Shown: positions 26,101 through 35,776 of the stretch, one piece after another | Position numbering within the stretch: the stretch's first letter is position 1 | How the letters are laid out: each line of letters opens with the position of its first letter | Translations under genes and position numbers: made by a program | Source of the DNA: Actinacidiphila yeochonensis CN732 | GTDB taxonomy: Bacteria; Actinomycetota; Actinomycetes; Streptomycetales; Streptomycetaceae | Length of the DNA: 64,000 bases | NCBI RefSeq assembly: GCF_000745345.1 | Contig: NZ_JQNR01000005.1 | Span: 3,596,001 to 3,660,000, forward strand | Direction of reading: 5' to 3' | Notes under the pieces: model-generated | Databases searched by the model: none | What the model was told of the DNA's origin: nothing | Seen by the model: only the letters and a program-made list of their open reading frames with translations

Positions 26101-27221
26101 TGTCCGCCATCGCTCCGGGCAAGAAGGTGACGGCCACCTGGAATGTCACGGTCCCCGCCGCCGCGAGCCCGGGCACCAAGGCGGAGCTGGACGCGACGGC
26201 GGAGTTCACCGGCGGGGCCGGCGCCTACAGCGAGGCCGCGGTCAGCACGCTCACCGTGACCTCCGGTGCCACCCCTGAGCAGGTCACCCCGGTCGTGACC
26301 GGGACCAACCCGCCGGCCGGCTCGCTCAAGGTCGTCCTGAGCAACCCCTCGGACACCCCCACCACGGTGACCGCGGTCAACTGGAAGCTCGGCAGCCAGT
26401 CGGGCACCCAGCCGGTCAGCGCCACCATCGCGCCCCAGGGCACGGCCTCCGTGGACGTGCCGGTGACGGGCATCACCTTCGCCAAGCCGTACACCTTCAC
26501 GGTGACCAGCGTCATCGCCGGCGGCCTGACCTCGGAGGCCCTCAACGGGCACGCCACCTTCCTGCCCGTGGCCAACAAGAGCCTCGGCAGCTCGTGGACG
26601 CTCGCCGACGTCCAGGACGGACCCTCGGTCGACCTGGCCACCACCGCCGACGGAACCTGGGAGTCGCTGGACGGCTCCCAGCCCTACGGCGGTTCGTCCG
26701 ACCTCTCGGGCAAGGTGTGGCTCGACTGGGACGCCACGAACCTCTACCTCACCGCCGACATCACCGACGACGTCCAGTCCGAACCGGCGACCGACGCCAA
26801 CATCTGGCAGGGCGACTGCCTGCAGTTCGCGGCCACGTCCGGCGTTCCCGGGTCGTCCGCCAAGGAGAGCACCGACTCGGTCAACGGGCACTACGAGTAC
26901 GGAACCGCGCTCACCTCGGCCGGCGCCCAGCTGTACCGGTGGATCGCTCCGACCGAGGGCAGCGGGGCGGTCACCGACGCGACCGTCAACGTGACCCGGG
27001 ACGAGTCGACCCACACCACCCTGTACGAGCTGGCGCTGCCGTGGAGCGACCTCACCTCGGTCCAGCCCGCCGCGAACACCGTGTTCTCCTTCTCGCTGGA
27101 CCTCAACGACAAGGACAACGGCGTTCGCAAGGGCTACACCCAGTGGGGCGACGGCATCGGCACCAGCAAGGACGTGGCCGGCTTCAACATGGCCCAGCTG
27201 ATGCCGGCGAGCGCCTCGTAG
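23187..27221 (+). CDS. Secreted GH3 beta-xylosidase-like enzyme with C-terminal CBM9-like domain
   Basis: This 1344-residue protein starts at ATG 23187 after GAAGGAG and has a Sec signal peptide cleaved near VAQASA. The GH3 catalytic domain carries KHYVLNNDENSRH and the nucleophile motif TTSDCGAV (Asp about 314). The SDCGA form is typical of beta-xylosidase-type GH3 enzymes rather than bacterial SDW beta-glucosidases. GH3-C and a fibronectin-like domain follow (PFGYGLSYSTF). Then come Ig-like and NEW3-type modules and, from about 1138, a CBM9/DOMON-like domain (VWLDWDATNLYLTADITDDV). It releases xylose or arabinose from hemicellulose outside the cell. It sits beside a GH115 enzyme and has LacI-type operators upstream. 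Confidence 0.85.
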   Translation: MHSRRLRKSAGRLLAVAIAVTVVAGLPAVAQASAGGSAQSVASTQPIYLDTHYSFAERAADLVSRMTLAEKVGQLQTNDAPAIPRLGVQKYTYWSEGQHGINRLGADTAAGGQGELDVTATSFPVNFASTMSWDPELTYQETTAVSDEARGFLDKSLWGTGQNNLGPSASDYGDLTFWAPTVNMDRDPRWGRTNESFGEDTYLASTMADAFVDGYQGETITGKQQTPYLKVAATAKHYVLNNDENSRHTQSANTTDANIRDYYTKQFASLVQDAHVSGVMTSYNAVNGTPAPADTYTVNELLQATYGFGGYTTSDCGAVGDVYSSGSHDWAPPGWTTNGTTWTNTTTGKQISASAGGQAYALRAGTQLNCAGGELTTQNIDAAISLGLLSPGVIDGALTKLFTVRMETGEFDPAGKVAYTKITKDQIESPAHQALATKIAAQDLVLLQNNKVSGTSSPLLPANPAKLKNIVIVGNLANTTTLGGYSGQPTHKVDAVQGITAAVKAANPSATVTFDGCGTSTTVTTPAACSAATQAAAKTADLVIVVAGSDLSVADEGTDRSTLALPGNYDSLVSQVAAIGNPRTALVMQADGPYDIQDAQKDFPAIVFSGYNGENQGTALAQVLFGQQNPSGHLDFTWYADDSQLPSMDNYGITPSQTGGLGRTYMYATGKPTYPFGYGLSYSTFAYSHVKAGPGSVSADGTVKVGFDVTNTGTAAGSTVAQLYAAPQFTVPGTELPKEQLAGFQKTAVLAPGKTQHVTLSVKVSDLSAWDESALKQVVHDGAYQFRVGPDSATVAGSGTVRVKGAITPKVQTVTVQPGQVVFNAGDTLNLDAANPWIAPDTDSSLEQNHATADNIVEAADNDQSFADLSKAHVTYRSTDPKVATVNGKGVVTMRAPGAASIEVTVNGVTGTAPIVVHSPFALQSASVVQPNSTITATATFTNTSAQAVHGLAVNLATPSGWTATATSPVSLSAIAPGKKVTATWNVTVPAAASPGTKAELDATAEFTGGAGAYSEAAVSTLTVTSGATPEQVTPVVTGTNPPAGSLKVVLSNPSDTPTTVTAVNWKLGSQSGTQPVSATIAPQGTASVDVPVTGITFAKPYTFTVTSVIAGGLTSEALNGHATFLPVANKSLGSSWTLADVQDGPSVDLATTADGTWESLDGSQPYGGSSDLSGKVWLDWDATNLYLTADITDDVQSEPATDANIWQGDCLQFAATSGVPGSSAKESTDSVNGHYEYGTALTSAGAQLYRWIAPTEGSGAVTDATVNVTRDESTHTTLYELALPWSDLTSVQPAANTVFSFSLDLNDKDNGVRKGYTQWGDGIGTSKDVAGFNMAQLMPASAS

Positions 27222-27288
27222 CCGCGCCGCGCGCACGGAGATCCGCGTGACCACGGCGTGCCGGGAGCACCGACCCGCCTGACACGCA

Positions 27289-27351
27289 CCCACGGCCACC
27301 CGCGCTCCGATGAGACCTCCGAGGTCTCGCGGAGCACCGGGTGGCCGTGGG
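27289..27351. terminator. Long nested hairpin after the GH3 gene
   Basis: A 14-base perfect arm pair (27289-27302 with 27338-27351) encloses GCTCCG/CGGAGC and GAGACCT/AGGTCTC, making one extended stem. It starts 67 bases after the GH3 stop. It is a strong terminator candidate; no U-tract. Confidence 0.75.
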
Positions 27352-27417
27352 CTGTGCCCGGGGCGGCACGCCCGCCCGGAGCGGCCCCCGCCGGGCGCAC
27401 CGCTCCTCCGGCCTCAC

Positions 27418-27498
27418 GGGCACAACGCGGCGGCCGTCCCCGGCCCTTCGGGAACCGAGACCCGAAGGTGCCGTGCGGACGGCCGCCGCGTTGTGCCC
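27418..27498. repeat. 22-base perfect inverted repeat with inner hairpin
   Basis: Arms 27418-27439 and 27477-27498 are perfect complements over 22 bases. The 37-base loop contains a further CCTTCGGG/CCCGAAGG stem. Partial copies of CCGCGTTGTGCCCG follow. It could be a second terminator or a small mobile-repeat relic. Confidence 0.7.
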
Positions 27499-27728
27499 GC
27501 CGCGTTGTGCCCGCCGCGCTCCGGCGGTGCGTCGGATGCGGCTGGTCCGGTCCTGCGGGCCGTGGAGCGTCGTACGGCCGGGCGTACGGCCCGCCTGGTA
27601 CGGCTGGTGGCCGCTGTACCTGCCGCTGTACCTGCCGCTGTAGCGCCGCCGTAGGGCCGAGGGCGGGTGCGCGGTCGGCCGCGGGGCCGGCGGACGGCGG
27701 TGTGCCACCCGACGGCCCCGCGACGGCC

Positions 27729-27782
27729 GACTGCCCCCTCCGGCCGACGGCAGGCTTGCCCGTCAGGCCGGAGGAGGCAGTC
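27729..27782. terminator. 17-base imperfect inverted repeat with inner stem
   Basis: The arm at 27729-27745 pairs with 27766-27782 with one mismatch, and an inner GACGG/CCGTC stem extends it. It is a candidate terminator facing the leftward gene at 27829. Confidence 0.6.
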
Positions 27783-27790
27783 GGTGGGTG

Positions 27791-27810
27791 TCCGCCCCTC
27801 GCGGGGCGGA
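27791..27810 (-). terminator. Terminator hairpin of the beta-helix gene
   Basis: TCCGCCCC and GGGGCGGA pair around TCGC, 18 bases past the stop of the leftward beta-helix gene. The 27222-27828 gap otherwise holds no gene that I can support. Confidence 0.65.
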
Positions 27811-27828
27811 GGGTGCCGGGGGAGGGGG

Positions 27829-30804
27829 CTACCCGGCGACGGGGTTGTCGATCTCCAGCCCGTCGAAGGTGGCGTACGAGCCGGAGACCTTGGCGACCGT
27901 GATCGTGTGGACGCCCGACGCGAGGGTGGGGCTGGTGTAGACGACGGCGTCGGCGTGGCGCGCGCCGTCGGCCGGCACCGTGCTGACGATGACGGGGGTC
28001 CCCTGGTCGATGGACACGCTGATGTCGCCCTGGTCGGTGTACTCCTCGCCGAAGACCTTGACGCCCGTGCCCATGAACGTGGACGTCAGGCTGGCGCCGT
28101 TGGCCGTCGTGTAGTGGATGTCGTTGTTGTAGTCGCCGTAGCCACGGCCTGCCGAGTAGCTCCAGTTGCTGTAGGTGACCGACGCGTCGGTGTCGTCGAT
28201 CCGCGCCGCGGCCGGCGGCGTGCCGACGTAGACCGCGACCCCCGACGACGGCTTGGAGGCGGCGCTGCCGTCCTTGGTGGACTGGGTGGCGGTCAGCGTG
28301 TGCCGGCCTTCCGCGGCGCCGGCGAAGGCGCAGGTCCAGCCGCCCGTCCTGTCGACGGTCGCGGTGCAGCCGGCGTTGCCGGTCTCGTCGGTGGCGGCGA
28401 CGGTGTCGCCGGCCGCCCCGGTGCCGCGGACCGTGAAGGTGTCCGCCAGGCCGACGGTGCCGACGGTCGGCGAGGTGATCTGCGGCCTGGGCACGTAGGC
28501 GCCGACGGTGACGTCGGCGGCGTCGGCTCCGGCCGGCACGGTGGCGACGAGGAAGCCGTGGGACACCCACCGCACGCTGGTGGCGCGCTGGTCACCGAAG
28601 AAGACCGGGGTGGTCGGCGTGAAGCCGGAACCGGCGATGAACACCTGCTCGGTGGTCGATCCGGCGGCGACCGGGGTGGGCGCGGAGAGGTAGTCGGCCT
28701 CGGGGCGCAGGCCACCGGTCAGCGACTGGTAGGCGCCGGTGGGCCCCGCACCCGCGAGGATGGACTCGGGGATGTCGTTCGGGCCGGGCGAGGCCGGGAT
28801 GACGGTGTTGCCGCTGATGTTGGAGTCGACCGGCGGGTTGCAGTCGTAGCTGCCGACCCGGTCGGAGAAGTAGTTGCCCGTCACCCAGAAGTGGCCGGTG
28901 GACGAGCAGCCGCCCTGCGCGGCGAGCGGGGTCAGCGGGTGGAACTCCACGTTGCCGCTGAAGTCGATCCACTCCGAACCGGCGTCGTCGTAGTACGCGT
29001 TGTACAGGGAGCCGTCGTTGTAGACGACGTTGCCCGTGATGTGCAGGCCGTTGGCGAGGGTGGCCGCGGAGTCCAGCGTGCCGTCGGCGTTGTCGACGTA
29101 GCCGGCCTGGTGCCCCTCGATGTAGATCGCCCCGCCGTCGTCGAGCACCTTCATGACGTCGTGGATGAGGTTGTCGCTGATGGTGTTGTCGGCGTTGATG
29201 TTGGTCGAGTTCTGCGGGTGGTCCGCCTCGTCCACGTGGCCCTCGATGACCCCGGCGGTGATGCCGGTGTACGGCAGGTCGTAGAGGTCGTTGTGGGTGA
29301 TCGTGGTGTGCCGGCTGAACAGCAGCGTGATGCCGCAGGCCGAGGGGTAGTCGGTGCCGACGGCGTGGATCACGTTGTCCGCGACGGTGGTGTGGTCCAG
29401 GATCTCGTTCTCACCGATCCGGTCCGCGGCCACCTTCTTGGGGTCCGGGGTGCAGTTGTCCTTGATCACCGAGGCCGACGTGGTCGTCGGGGTCGGGTCG
29501 TAGGTGCAGCCCAGCGAGATCGCGGTGGAGGCGATCTGTGTGAACTCGTTCCCCTCGATCACGTTGTGCGAGCCGCCGTACTTGAAGCTCAGGCCGGCGC
29601 CGCCGAGGTCGGCGAACTCGTTGCCGCTGAGCGTCACGGAGTCGGCGCCGGTGAAGTCGACGTTGGCCAGCGGCTGGGTGAGCGCGCCCCACGGGCAGCT
29701 TCCCGCCGGGGTCGAGAAGGTGCACAGCCCCTGGTTGTTGGCCTGCGTCCGGCGCAGGTTGCTCTGCACGTCGGCGAAACCGACGGAGGTCGACGGGTCG
29801 TTCCAGGTGGCGTAGGAGAACTGGAGGCCGGTGAAGGTGATGTCGTGCACCGGCTTGGTGAGGCTTCCGGCGCCCCGCAGCAGCGTCTCCAGCCGCGGCA
29901 GCTCGACATCCGCGGCGGACATCCGCTGACCGCTCTTCGGCGCGTAGTAGATCCGGTCCTGGGCGCTGTCGAGGAACCACTGCCCGCTCCCGAGGAGGCC
30001 GCGGGCGTTCCGGACCGTCGTCGGCATCTGCGAGGGGGACATCGACGGCAGGCCGCCGCTGCCCTGGGTGAACGGGGCGCCGTTGGTGGCGTCGTTCCAG
30101 CAGGGCTGGTCCATGACCAGCTCGCTGCCGGACATGCTGGCGACCCCGCACTTGGAGTCCGTCCAGGGGCCGCTGCCGCCCGGGTAGTCGAACTCGACCT
30201 GTGCGACCTGCGCGGGAGTGAGGGCGGCGAACCAGGCCAGGGCGGCCGGGTCCTTCGACAGGTCGTAGCCGGTGGCCGAGCCGGTCCAGCCGCCCGCGAA
30301 GCCCAGGGCGGCGGGCGTGGCCTGGGCGACGGGGGCCTCGGCGCCGTCGACGTAGAGCTGGCGGCTGGCGCTGTCGCGCGGGACCTTCGCCGACCACACG
30401 CCGGTGCCGCCCACCTGGGACCAGCCGGTCACCCGGGTCGCCCCGGAGACCACCGGGTGCGCGCCGGGCGCCGCCCGCCACACGACCGGGTGGCCGGGGG
30501 TGCCGGAGTCGGCCGTGCCGAACTTCCAGGTCTTCGCCAACCGGTAGGTGCCGTCGAGCAGTTCGACGGTGGCTCCGGCCGGCTTCCGGCCCCGCTCGAC
30601 GCGGCGGACAGCGGTCTGCGCCGCGTCCAGCGAGCAGGGCGTCTTCGCCGTGCAGGCGGCGCCGTGGCCGTCGGGCGCCGCCCACAGCACGGTCGGGGCG
30701 GCAGCCTGTGCGTCAGTGGCCGCTCCGGCCAGCACCCCCGCACTCACCAGGCCGAACGTGATGACGGAACCGAGAACTCTGCACGCTGATGCCATCCTCT
30801 TCAT
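27829..30804 (-). CDS. Secreted right-handed parallel beta-helix protein (putative glycoside hydrolase)
   Basis: This 991-residue protein has a Sec signal (MKRMASACRVLGSV… cleaved near AQAAA) and a PbH1-type beta-helix. Typical rungs are VTLSGNEFADLGGAGL, NVIEGNEFTQIASTAI and NADNTISDNLIHDVM. Its N-terminal segment (VELLDGTYRLAKTWKF, then VVWRAAPGAHPVVSGATRV) resembles GH141-type and related beta-helix hydrolases. After the helix come IPT/TIG-like and Ig-like modules and a C-terminal jelly-roll-like domain (TYSNWSYSAGRGYGDYNNDI, YATFDGLEIDN). It is divergent from GH115 and convergent with GH3, so a role in hemicellulose side-chain removal is likely. The exact enzyme class is not clear. Confidence 0.75.
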   Translation of the reverse strand: MKRMASACRVLGSVITFGLVSAGVLAGAATDAQAAAPTVLWAAPDGHGAACTAKTPCSLDAAQTAVRRVERGRKPAGATVELLDGTYRLAKTWKFGTADSGTPGHPVVWRAAPGAHPVVSGATRVTGWSQVGGTGVWSAKVPRDSASRQLYVDGAEAPVAQATPAALGFAGGWTGSATGYDLSKDPAALAWFAALTPAQVAQVEFDYPGGSGPWTDSKCGVASMSGSELVMDQPCWNDATNGAPFTQGSGGLPSMSPSQMPTTVRNARGLLGSGQWFLDSAQDRIYYAPKSGQRMSAADVELPRLETLLRGAGSLTKPVHDITFTGLQFSYATWNDPSTSVGFADVQSNLRRTQANNQGLCTFSTPAGSCPWGALTQPLANVDFTGADSVTLSGNEFADLGGAGLSFKYGGSHNVIEGNEFTQIASTAISLGCTYDPTPTTTSASVIKDNCTPDPKKVAADRIGENEILDHTTVADNVIHAVGTDYPSACGITLLFSRHTTITHNDLYDLPYTGITAGVIEGHVDEADHPQNSTNINADNTISDNLIHDVMKVLDDGGAIYIEGHQAGYVDNADGTLDSAATLANGLHITGNVVYNDGSLYNAYYDDAGSEWIDFSGNVEFHPLTPLAAQGGCSSTGHFWVTGNYFSDRVGSYDCNPPVDSNISGNTVIPASPGPNDIPESILAGAGPTGAYQSLTGGLRPEADYLSAPTPVAAGSTTEQVFIAGSGFTPTTPVFFGDQRATSVRWVSHGFLVATVPAGADAADVTVGAYVPRPQITSPTVGTVGLADTFTVRGTGAAGDTVAATDETGNAGCTATVDRTGGWTCAFAGAAEGRHTLTATQSTKDGSAASKPSSGVAVYVGTPPAAARIDDTDASVTYSNWSYSAGRGYGDYNNDIHYTTANGASLTSTFMGTGVKVFGEEYTDQGDISVSIDQGTPVIVSTVPADGARHADAVVYTSPTLASGVHTITVAKVSGSYATFDGLEIDNPVAG

Positions 30805-31556
30805 GACCGCTCCGGGAACGACAGGACCTCACGGGTTTTCCCGTGAGGGGACAAAGACATCGGATGATTCGGCAGCCTGGCATTCGCGGTTGATCGGCGT
30901 CAACAGGTGTGACAGCAAAACAGTGATCCTTCGATACACCGCGCGACGAGAAGGGATCGGATGTCCGCGGATGTCCGCGCCGCCCCTGCCCGCCCCGGAA
31001 GTCCGCCCCGCCCCATGTCCCGAAGGCGTCGAACGAGGGGTGGCGCGAGGGCCCGGTCCGGTCGGCGGGTCCGGGGTGCGGAGTCCGTGCCACCCGGTCG
31101 GCGCCGACCGGCGCCGTCGGGGCGTCGATCTCCGGGTGCCGCTCGCCTCGTGGCATCGCGAACGGGCCGCCCGGCCGCGGGAATCGACGGAGCCGGACCG
31201 CACCTGACGGGGCGTTGCCGCGCGCTTTTTCGTCTTTCTCGCGACGGTTGTCCGTTTGCCGAAAGCCGCCTGCCGCCGGCTGCGCTTTCCGGCGGCGCCT
31301 TTCGGTGAAGAAGGGTGCCGCACGGGGATTGACCGGCTGTCGGCAACGGGACTAGGTTCTCCGAAAGTTGCGGAGGAATTTCGAAAGTTTCGGAATGCGG
31401 GCCGTCGGCCCCGCCGATCCGGACGGGAGTCCTCCGCGTGGGCAGGCCGGCACGTGCGGGTGCGTGCCGCCGCCGGACCGCCTCGGGCGGGCCGGGGCCC
31501 GGCCCTCGTCGCAGACCTCCGCTGAGCGAGCCGCGAACATGCACGGGAGAGAGAGC
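30805..31556. promoter_or_regulatory. Divergent regulatory region, beta-helix / GH115 genes
   Basis: This 752-base gap has no supportable gene. Its right end carries two CGAAAGTT-type boxes (listed separately) shortly before the GH115 gene; promoters for both directions must lie here. Confidence 0.6.
31362..31392. promoter_or_regulatory. Two tandem CGAAA-N-TTTCG-type operator boxes
   Basis: CGAAAGTTGCG (31362-31372, one mismatch) and CGAAAGTTTCG (31382-31392, perfect) are spaced 20 bases start to start, two helical turns. Boxes of this form are associated with LacI-family xylanase/xylosidase regulators in Streptomyces, which fits the GH115 gene downstream. Confidence 0.6.
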
Positions 31557-34500
31557 ATGCACGACAATTCCGCGAGACACCCCAGTCGCAGGTCGGTGCT
31601 GGGCCTCGGCCTCGGGATCACCGCGCTGGCGTCGCCACTGGTCGCCACGGCGCTGCCGGCCGGGACCGCCTGGGCGGATTCGGCCGGGCCGGGCGGCGCG
31701 GCCTGCCGACGGACTTCGGGTCCTACGTCTCCTTCACCCCCGTGCACGGCGGCTTCCCGCTGGCCGAGGCCGGGAAGGCGGTGCCGATCGTGGTCAGCGG
31801 GAGCGACCATGCCGGTGTCGTCCGGGTCGTCGGCGACCTGCGGGACGACATCGAGCGGGTGACCGGCGTCCGCCCCGAGGTCTCCCAGGACAGGCTCCCC
31901 GCCGGGCGCGAGATCACCATCGTCGGCACCATCGGGCACAGCCCCCTGGTCGACGGGCTGGTCGCCGCGGGCAAGCTGGACGTCAGCGGGATCGCCGGGA
32001 AGTGGGAGACCTCGCTGCAGACGGTGGTGGACAAGCCCCTGCCCGGCGTCGACCGCGCCTTCGTGATCGCCGGCAGCGACCAGCGGGGCACCGTCTTCGG
32101 CGTCTACGACGTCTCCCAGGGCATCGGCGTCTCCCCCTGGTACTGGTGGGACGACGTGCGCCCGATCCGCCGCAAGGCGCTGTACGTGCTGCCCGGCCGG
32201 CACTCCCAGGGCACCCCGGTGGTCAAGTACCGCGGCGTCTTCATCAACGACGAGAACCCCGCGCTCGGCACCTGGGCCCCGGCCTACTTCGGCCCCGGCA
32301 AGGCCGCAGCCTACCCGGGGGGCTTCAACGCCGACTTCTACGCCAAGGTCTTCGAACTCCTGCTGCGCCTCAAGGCCAACTACCTGTGGCCGGCCGTGTG
32401 GGGCCGCGCCTTCGCCGAGGACGACCCGCTCAACCACGCCACCGCCAAGCGGTACGGCATCGTCATGGGCACCTCGCACGAGGCGCCGATGATGCGCGGC
32501 ATCGAGGAGTGGAACCGGCACGCCGTCGCGGCCACCCGGGACAGCGCCGGCAACGTCGTCACCCCGGGCCACGACCCCTACGGCGGCACCGGCGAGTGGT
32601 CCTTCCGCTACAACTCCGCGGCGCTCGAACAGTACTGGCGCGACGGCATCCAGCGCATGGTCGACCAGGACTTCGAGGGCGTGGTCACCCTCGGCATGCG
32701 CGGCAACGGCGACGTCAGCCTGCCGGACGGCGACGGCATCGACCTGATGACCGAGATCATCGCCACCCAGCGCCGGATCCTCGCCGAGGTCACGGGCAAG
32801 GACCCCGACGCCACCCCGCAGGTGTGGACCCTCTACAAGGAGGTCCAGCGCTACTGGGACCGCGGCCTGCGCGCGCCCGACGACGTCACCGTGGTGCTGG
32901 TCGACGACAACTGGGCCAACCTCCGCAAGCTGCCGGACGTCCGCACCGACCCGCGCGCCGGCAGCTACGGCCTGTACTACCACTTCGACTACGTGGGCGT
33001 CGGCCGCGACTACAAGTGGGTGGACACCACCTCGCTGCCCAACATGTGGGACCAGCTCAACCAGACCGCCACCTACGGCGGCCACGGGCTGTGGGTCACC
33101 AACGTCGGCGACCTCAAGGGCAACGAGCTGCCGACCCAGTTCTTCCTGGAGTACGCCTGGGCCCCGGACCGCTGGCCGCTGGAGTCGCTCCCCGAGTGGG
33201 AGGTGCGGTACGCCCGGCAGAACTTCGGCGACGAGCAGGCCACCGCGATCGCCGCGGTGCTCGGCCGGTACGCCCAGCTCCAGTCGCGCCGCAAGCCCGA
33301 ACTGCTCAACCGCCGGATCACCGTCGACCCCGCCAAGGACATCACCCGGGACCCCTCGGCGATCGTCTACGACGACCAGGCCACCCCCTTCAGCATGACC
33401 GACTACCGGGAACTGGAGCGGGTCACCGAGGACTGGCAGGACCTCGCCTCGGACGCCGCCCGGATCACCCGGCAGCTCCCGGGGGCCGACCAGGACGGCT
33501 GGTACGAGCTGGTCGCCTACGAGGTCCAGGCCACCGCCAACCTCTACGAGCTGCGCAGGGCGGAGTTCACCAACATCCGCTACGCCGGGCAGGGCCGGGC
33601 GCTCACCAACGACCTGGCCGCCGCCGCCGAGGCCCGGCTGGCCGACGACTTCGAGCTGGCCGACCGCTTCGACAACCAGGTCGCGGGCGGCAAGTGGAAG
33701 GGGTTCCAGACCCAGCCGCACATCGACTACGGCGACGTCGCCCGCTACGGGTCGACCGCTCCCTGGCAGGAGCCGGAGCTCGACAACGTGGCCATCGCCG
33801 ACGTGCTCTTCCCCGCCGTCCAGCGGATCGAGCTGCCGGACACCGCCGAGATGGGCGTGGCGATCGACGGCTCCGACGGCTGGTGGCCGCACGAGGAGGG
33901 CGAGGCGGTGCTCCCCGTCTTCAGCCCGTACCAGAGCCAGCCGGCCCAGTACATCGAGGTGTTCAGCCGCGGCACCAGGGCGTTCGACTACCGCGTCAGC
34001 ACCGGCGTGCCGTGGCTGACCGCCGACCGCAGCCGCGGCCACGTGGTCCAGGAGGACCGGATCACGCTGACGGTGGACTGGTCGCGGGCGCCCAGGGGTA
34101 CCACCCGGCTGCCGATCACGGTCTCCGGGCCGAACGGCCGCACGGTCGTCGTCCAGGCCGTGGTCGAGAACCCGGCGCTCTCCCGCGCCGCCCTCCAGGG
34201 CTTCGTCGAGGCCAACGGCTACGTCTCCATCGAGGCCGCCCACCACTCGCGGGCGGTGGAGACCCGCGGCGTCTCCTGGGTGCGGATTCCCCGGATCGGC
34301 CGGACCGGTGACGGCATGGAGCCGTTCCCGGTCACCGCGCCGCGGCAGACCCCGGGCGGCGCCGGCCCGCGGCTGGAGTACCAGGTCAGCCTGTTCACCA
34401 CCGGACCGGTCACGGTCTGGGCCTACCTGTCGCCGCGCAACAACGCCCTGGCGACGGACGGCCTGAAGTACGCCGTCTCCTTCGACGGTGACGCGCCCCA

Positions 34501-34741
34501 GACGGTGAACATCACCACGGCCACCGGTTCCGACGACAACGCGATGAACAACCAGTGGGCCCGCAACACCTCGGACAACGTCAACCGGACCAGCACCGTG
34601 CACACCATCGCCCGGGCCGGCGCGCACACGCTGAAGTTCTGGATGGTCGACCCGACGGTGGTGCTGCAGAAGCTGGTGATCGACACCGGCGACCTCAGGC
34701 CCAGCTACCTGGGCCCGCCGGAGAGCCTGCGCCTCGGCTGA
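31557..34741 (+). CDS. Tat-exported GH115 xylan alpha-glucuronidase (one frame break)
   Basis: ATG 31557 begins a twin-arginine signal (SRRSVLGLGLGITALASPL… AWA). The signal frame runs into out-of-frame sequence, and the enzyme frame begins one base over (LPTDFGSYVSFTPVHGGFPL). One base lost around 31681-31712, in GGG/GGCGGCGCGG runs, rejoins them to 1061 residues. GH115 hallmarks follow: AGSDQRGTVFGVYDVSQGIG, VSPWYWWDDVRPIRR, KYRGVFINDENPAL and VTLGMRGNGDVSLPDGDG. The C-terminal part has the family's beta-rich domain ending in FWMVDPTVVLQKLVIDTG. It removes (4-O-methyl)glucuronic acid from glucuronoxylan. Without the repair it would have no export signal. Confidence 0.88.
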
Positions 34742-34763
34742 CCTGACCGGCCGCGGCGGCGGG

Positions 34764-34805
34764 GCGCCCCGGAGCGCCGGGGACCTCCCCGGCGCTCCGG
34801 GGCGC
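34764..34805 (+). terminator. Strong terminator after GH115
   Basis: Two 20-base arms (34764-34783 and 34786-34805) are perfect complements with a two-base loop, starting 22 bases after the stop. Confidence 0.85.
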
Positions 34806-34928
34806 GTCTCGTGGGGCGGGGACGCCGTCGAGGGCCGGCGGGTGGGCGGCGCGGCCCGGCCGTGGCCGCGGTGCGACACTGTTGCTCCGCGGCGAGCCCC
34901 CGCGGGGCGGCCGGGGAGGGGATGGCAG

Positions 34929-35570
34929 GTGGCGCGAGGCAGCGGCGGCGTGCGGCGGATCCGGCCCCGGCACCCGGTACGGGTGGGGCTGGGGATTCCG
35001 GTGTGCCTGGTGCTGCTCCCCGGCGGCGGGGCACTGAGCGCCTTCGGCGGCTGGTACGCCGTACTGGGCGTCGTGCTCTGCCTGTTCGGCGCCCTGTGGC
35101 TGATCGCCGCCGTGACCTTGCTGTGCCCGCGCCCGGTGGTGCGGTGGCTGGCCCTGGTGCCGCTGCTGGTGCCGCTGGTGGCGGTGCCCGTCGTCTGCGC
35201 CGACTCCGCGCAGGCGGCCGTCCTGCGGTCGCGGGGCGTCGTCCGGCACGGCGTCGTCACCGGCGTCGAGACCGGTACCGGGCGGACCACGACCTACTCG
35301 TGCGAGGTGCGGTACGACGATCCGCCGCCCTCCGGCACGCGGATCGACTGCGACCGCGGCGACCGGGTGGGCGAGCGGGTCACGGTTCTGGAGGACCCCG
35401 AGGGCCGGGTCGACCCGGAGCTGGCGAAGGGCCCGGTCGCGCCCGTTCCGGACGCGTCGGACGACGACGCGTGGCTGGCCGCGATCGGAGACCTCTGTCT
35501 GCTGGTCCTCGCGGGCGGGGCGGTGGCGGTCTCGGTGCCGGCCCTGCGCAGGGTGCCGCTCTCCAAGTGA
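34929..35570 (+). CDS. Membrane protein with DUF3592-like extracytoplasmic region
   Basis: From GTG 34929 the protein is 213 residues. It has several N-terminal hydrophobic segments (VGLGIPVCLVLLPGG, VVLCLFGALWLIAAVTLL, LVPLLVPLVAVPVV). A region follows with GVVTGVETGTGRTTTYSCEV and VGERVTVLEDPEGRVDPE, the pattern of DUF3592-type proteins, and then a last hydrophobic helix (LCLLVLAGGAVAVSV). The frame is open further upstream to 34842, but that part is low-complexity. Function unknown; it appears monocistronic between two loci. Confidence 0.65.
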   Translation: MARGSGGVRRIRPRHPVRVGLGIPVCLVLLPGGGALSAFGGWYAVLGVVLCLFGALWLIAAVTLLCPRPVVRWLALVPLLVPLVAVPVVCADSAQAAVLRSRGVVRHGVVTGVETGTGRTTTYSCEVRYDDPPPSGTRIDCDRGDRVGERVTVLEDPEGRVDPELAKGPVAPVPDASDDDAWLAAIGDLCLLVLAGGAVAVSVPALRRVPLSK

Positions 35571-35740
35571 CCGGGGCCGGCCGGGCCGGCCGGGTCCGCC
35601 GGGCCCGCCCCAGGCCGTCCGGAGGCGAAACCGGAGGCGCCCGGAGAAGCCAAACCGGCCCCCGGCCGCCATAGCTGACACACCGTGGCAGAACGTCGCC
35701 CGGGCATATTGTGGCAAGGGCCGCGGGTTGATCGGACTCC

Positions 35741-35769
35741 TTGTCCGGAAGCGATCTCGGGGATAGGCT
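35741..35769 (+). promoter_or_regulatory. Predicted promoter of the amino-sugar-type operon
   Basis: TTGTCC (35741-35746), a 17-base spacer and TAGGCT (35764-35769) form a good actinobacterial sigma-70-type promoter pointing to the dehydrogenase at 36024. Confidence 0.55.
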
Positions 35770-35776
35770 GCCACAG

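Noticed and set aside
27222..27828. Short open frames between the GH3 and beta-helix genes
   Set aside because: They coincide with long inverted repeats and show no protein features. The region is explained by hairpins.
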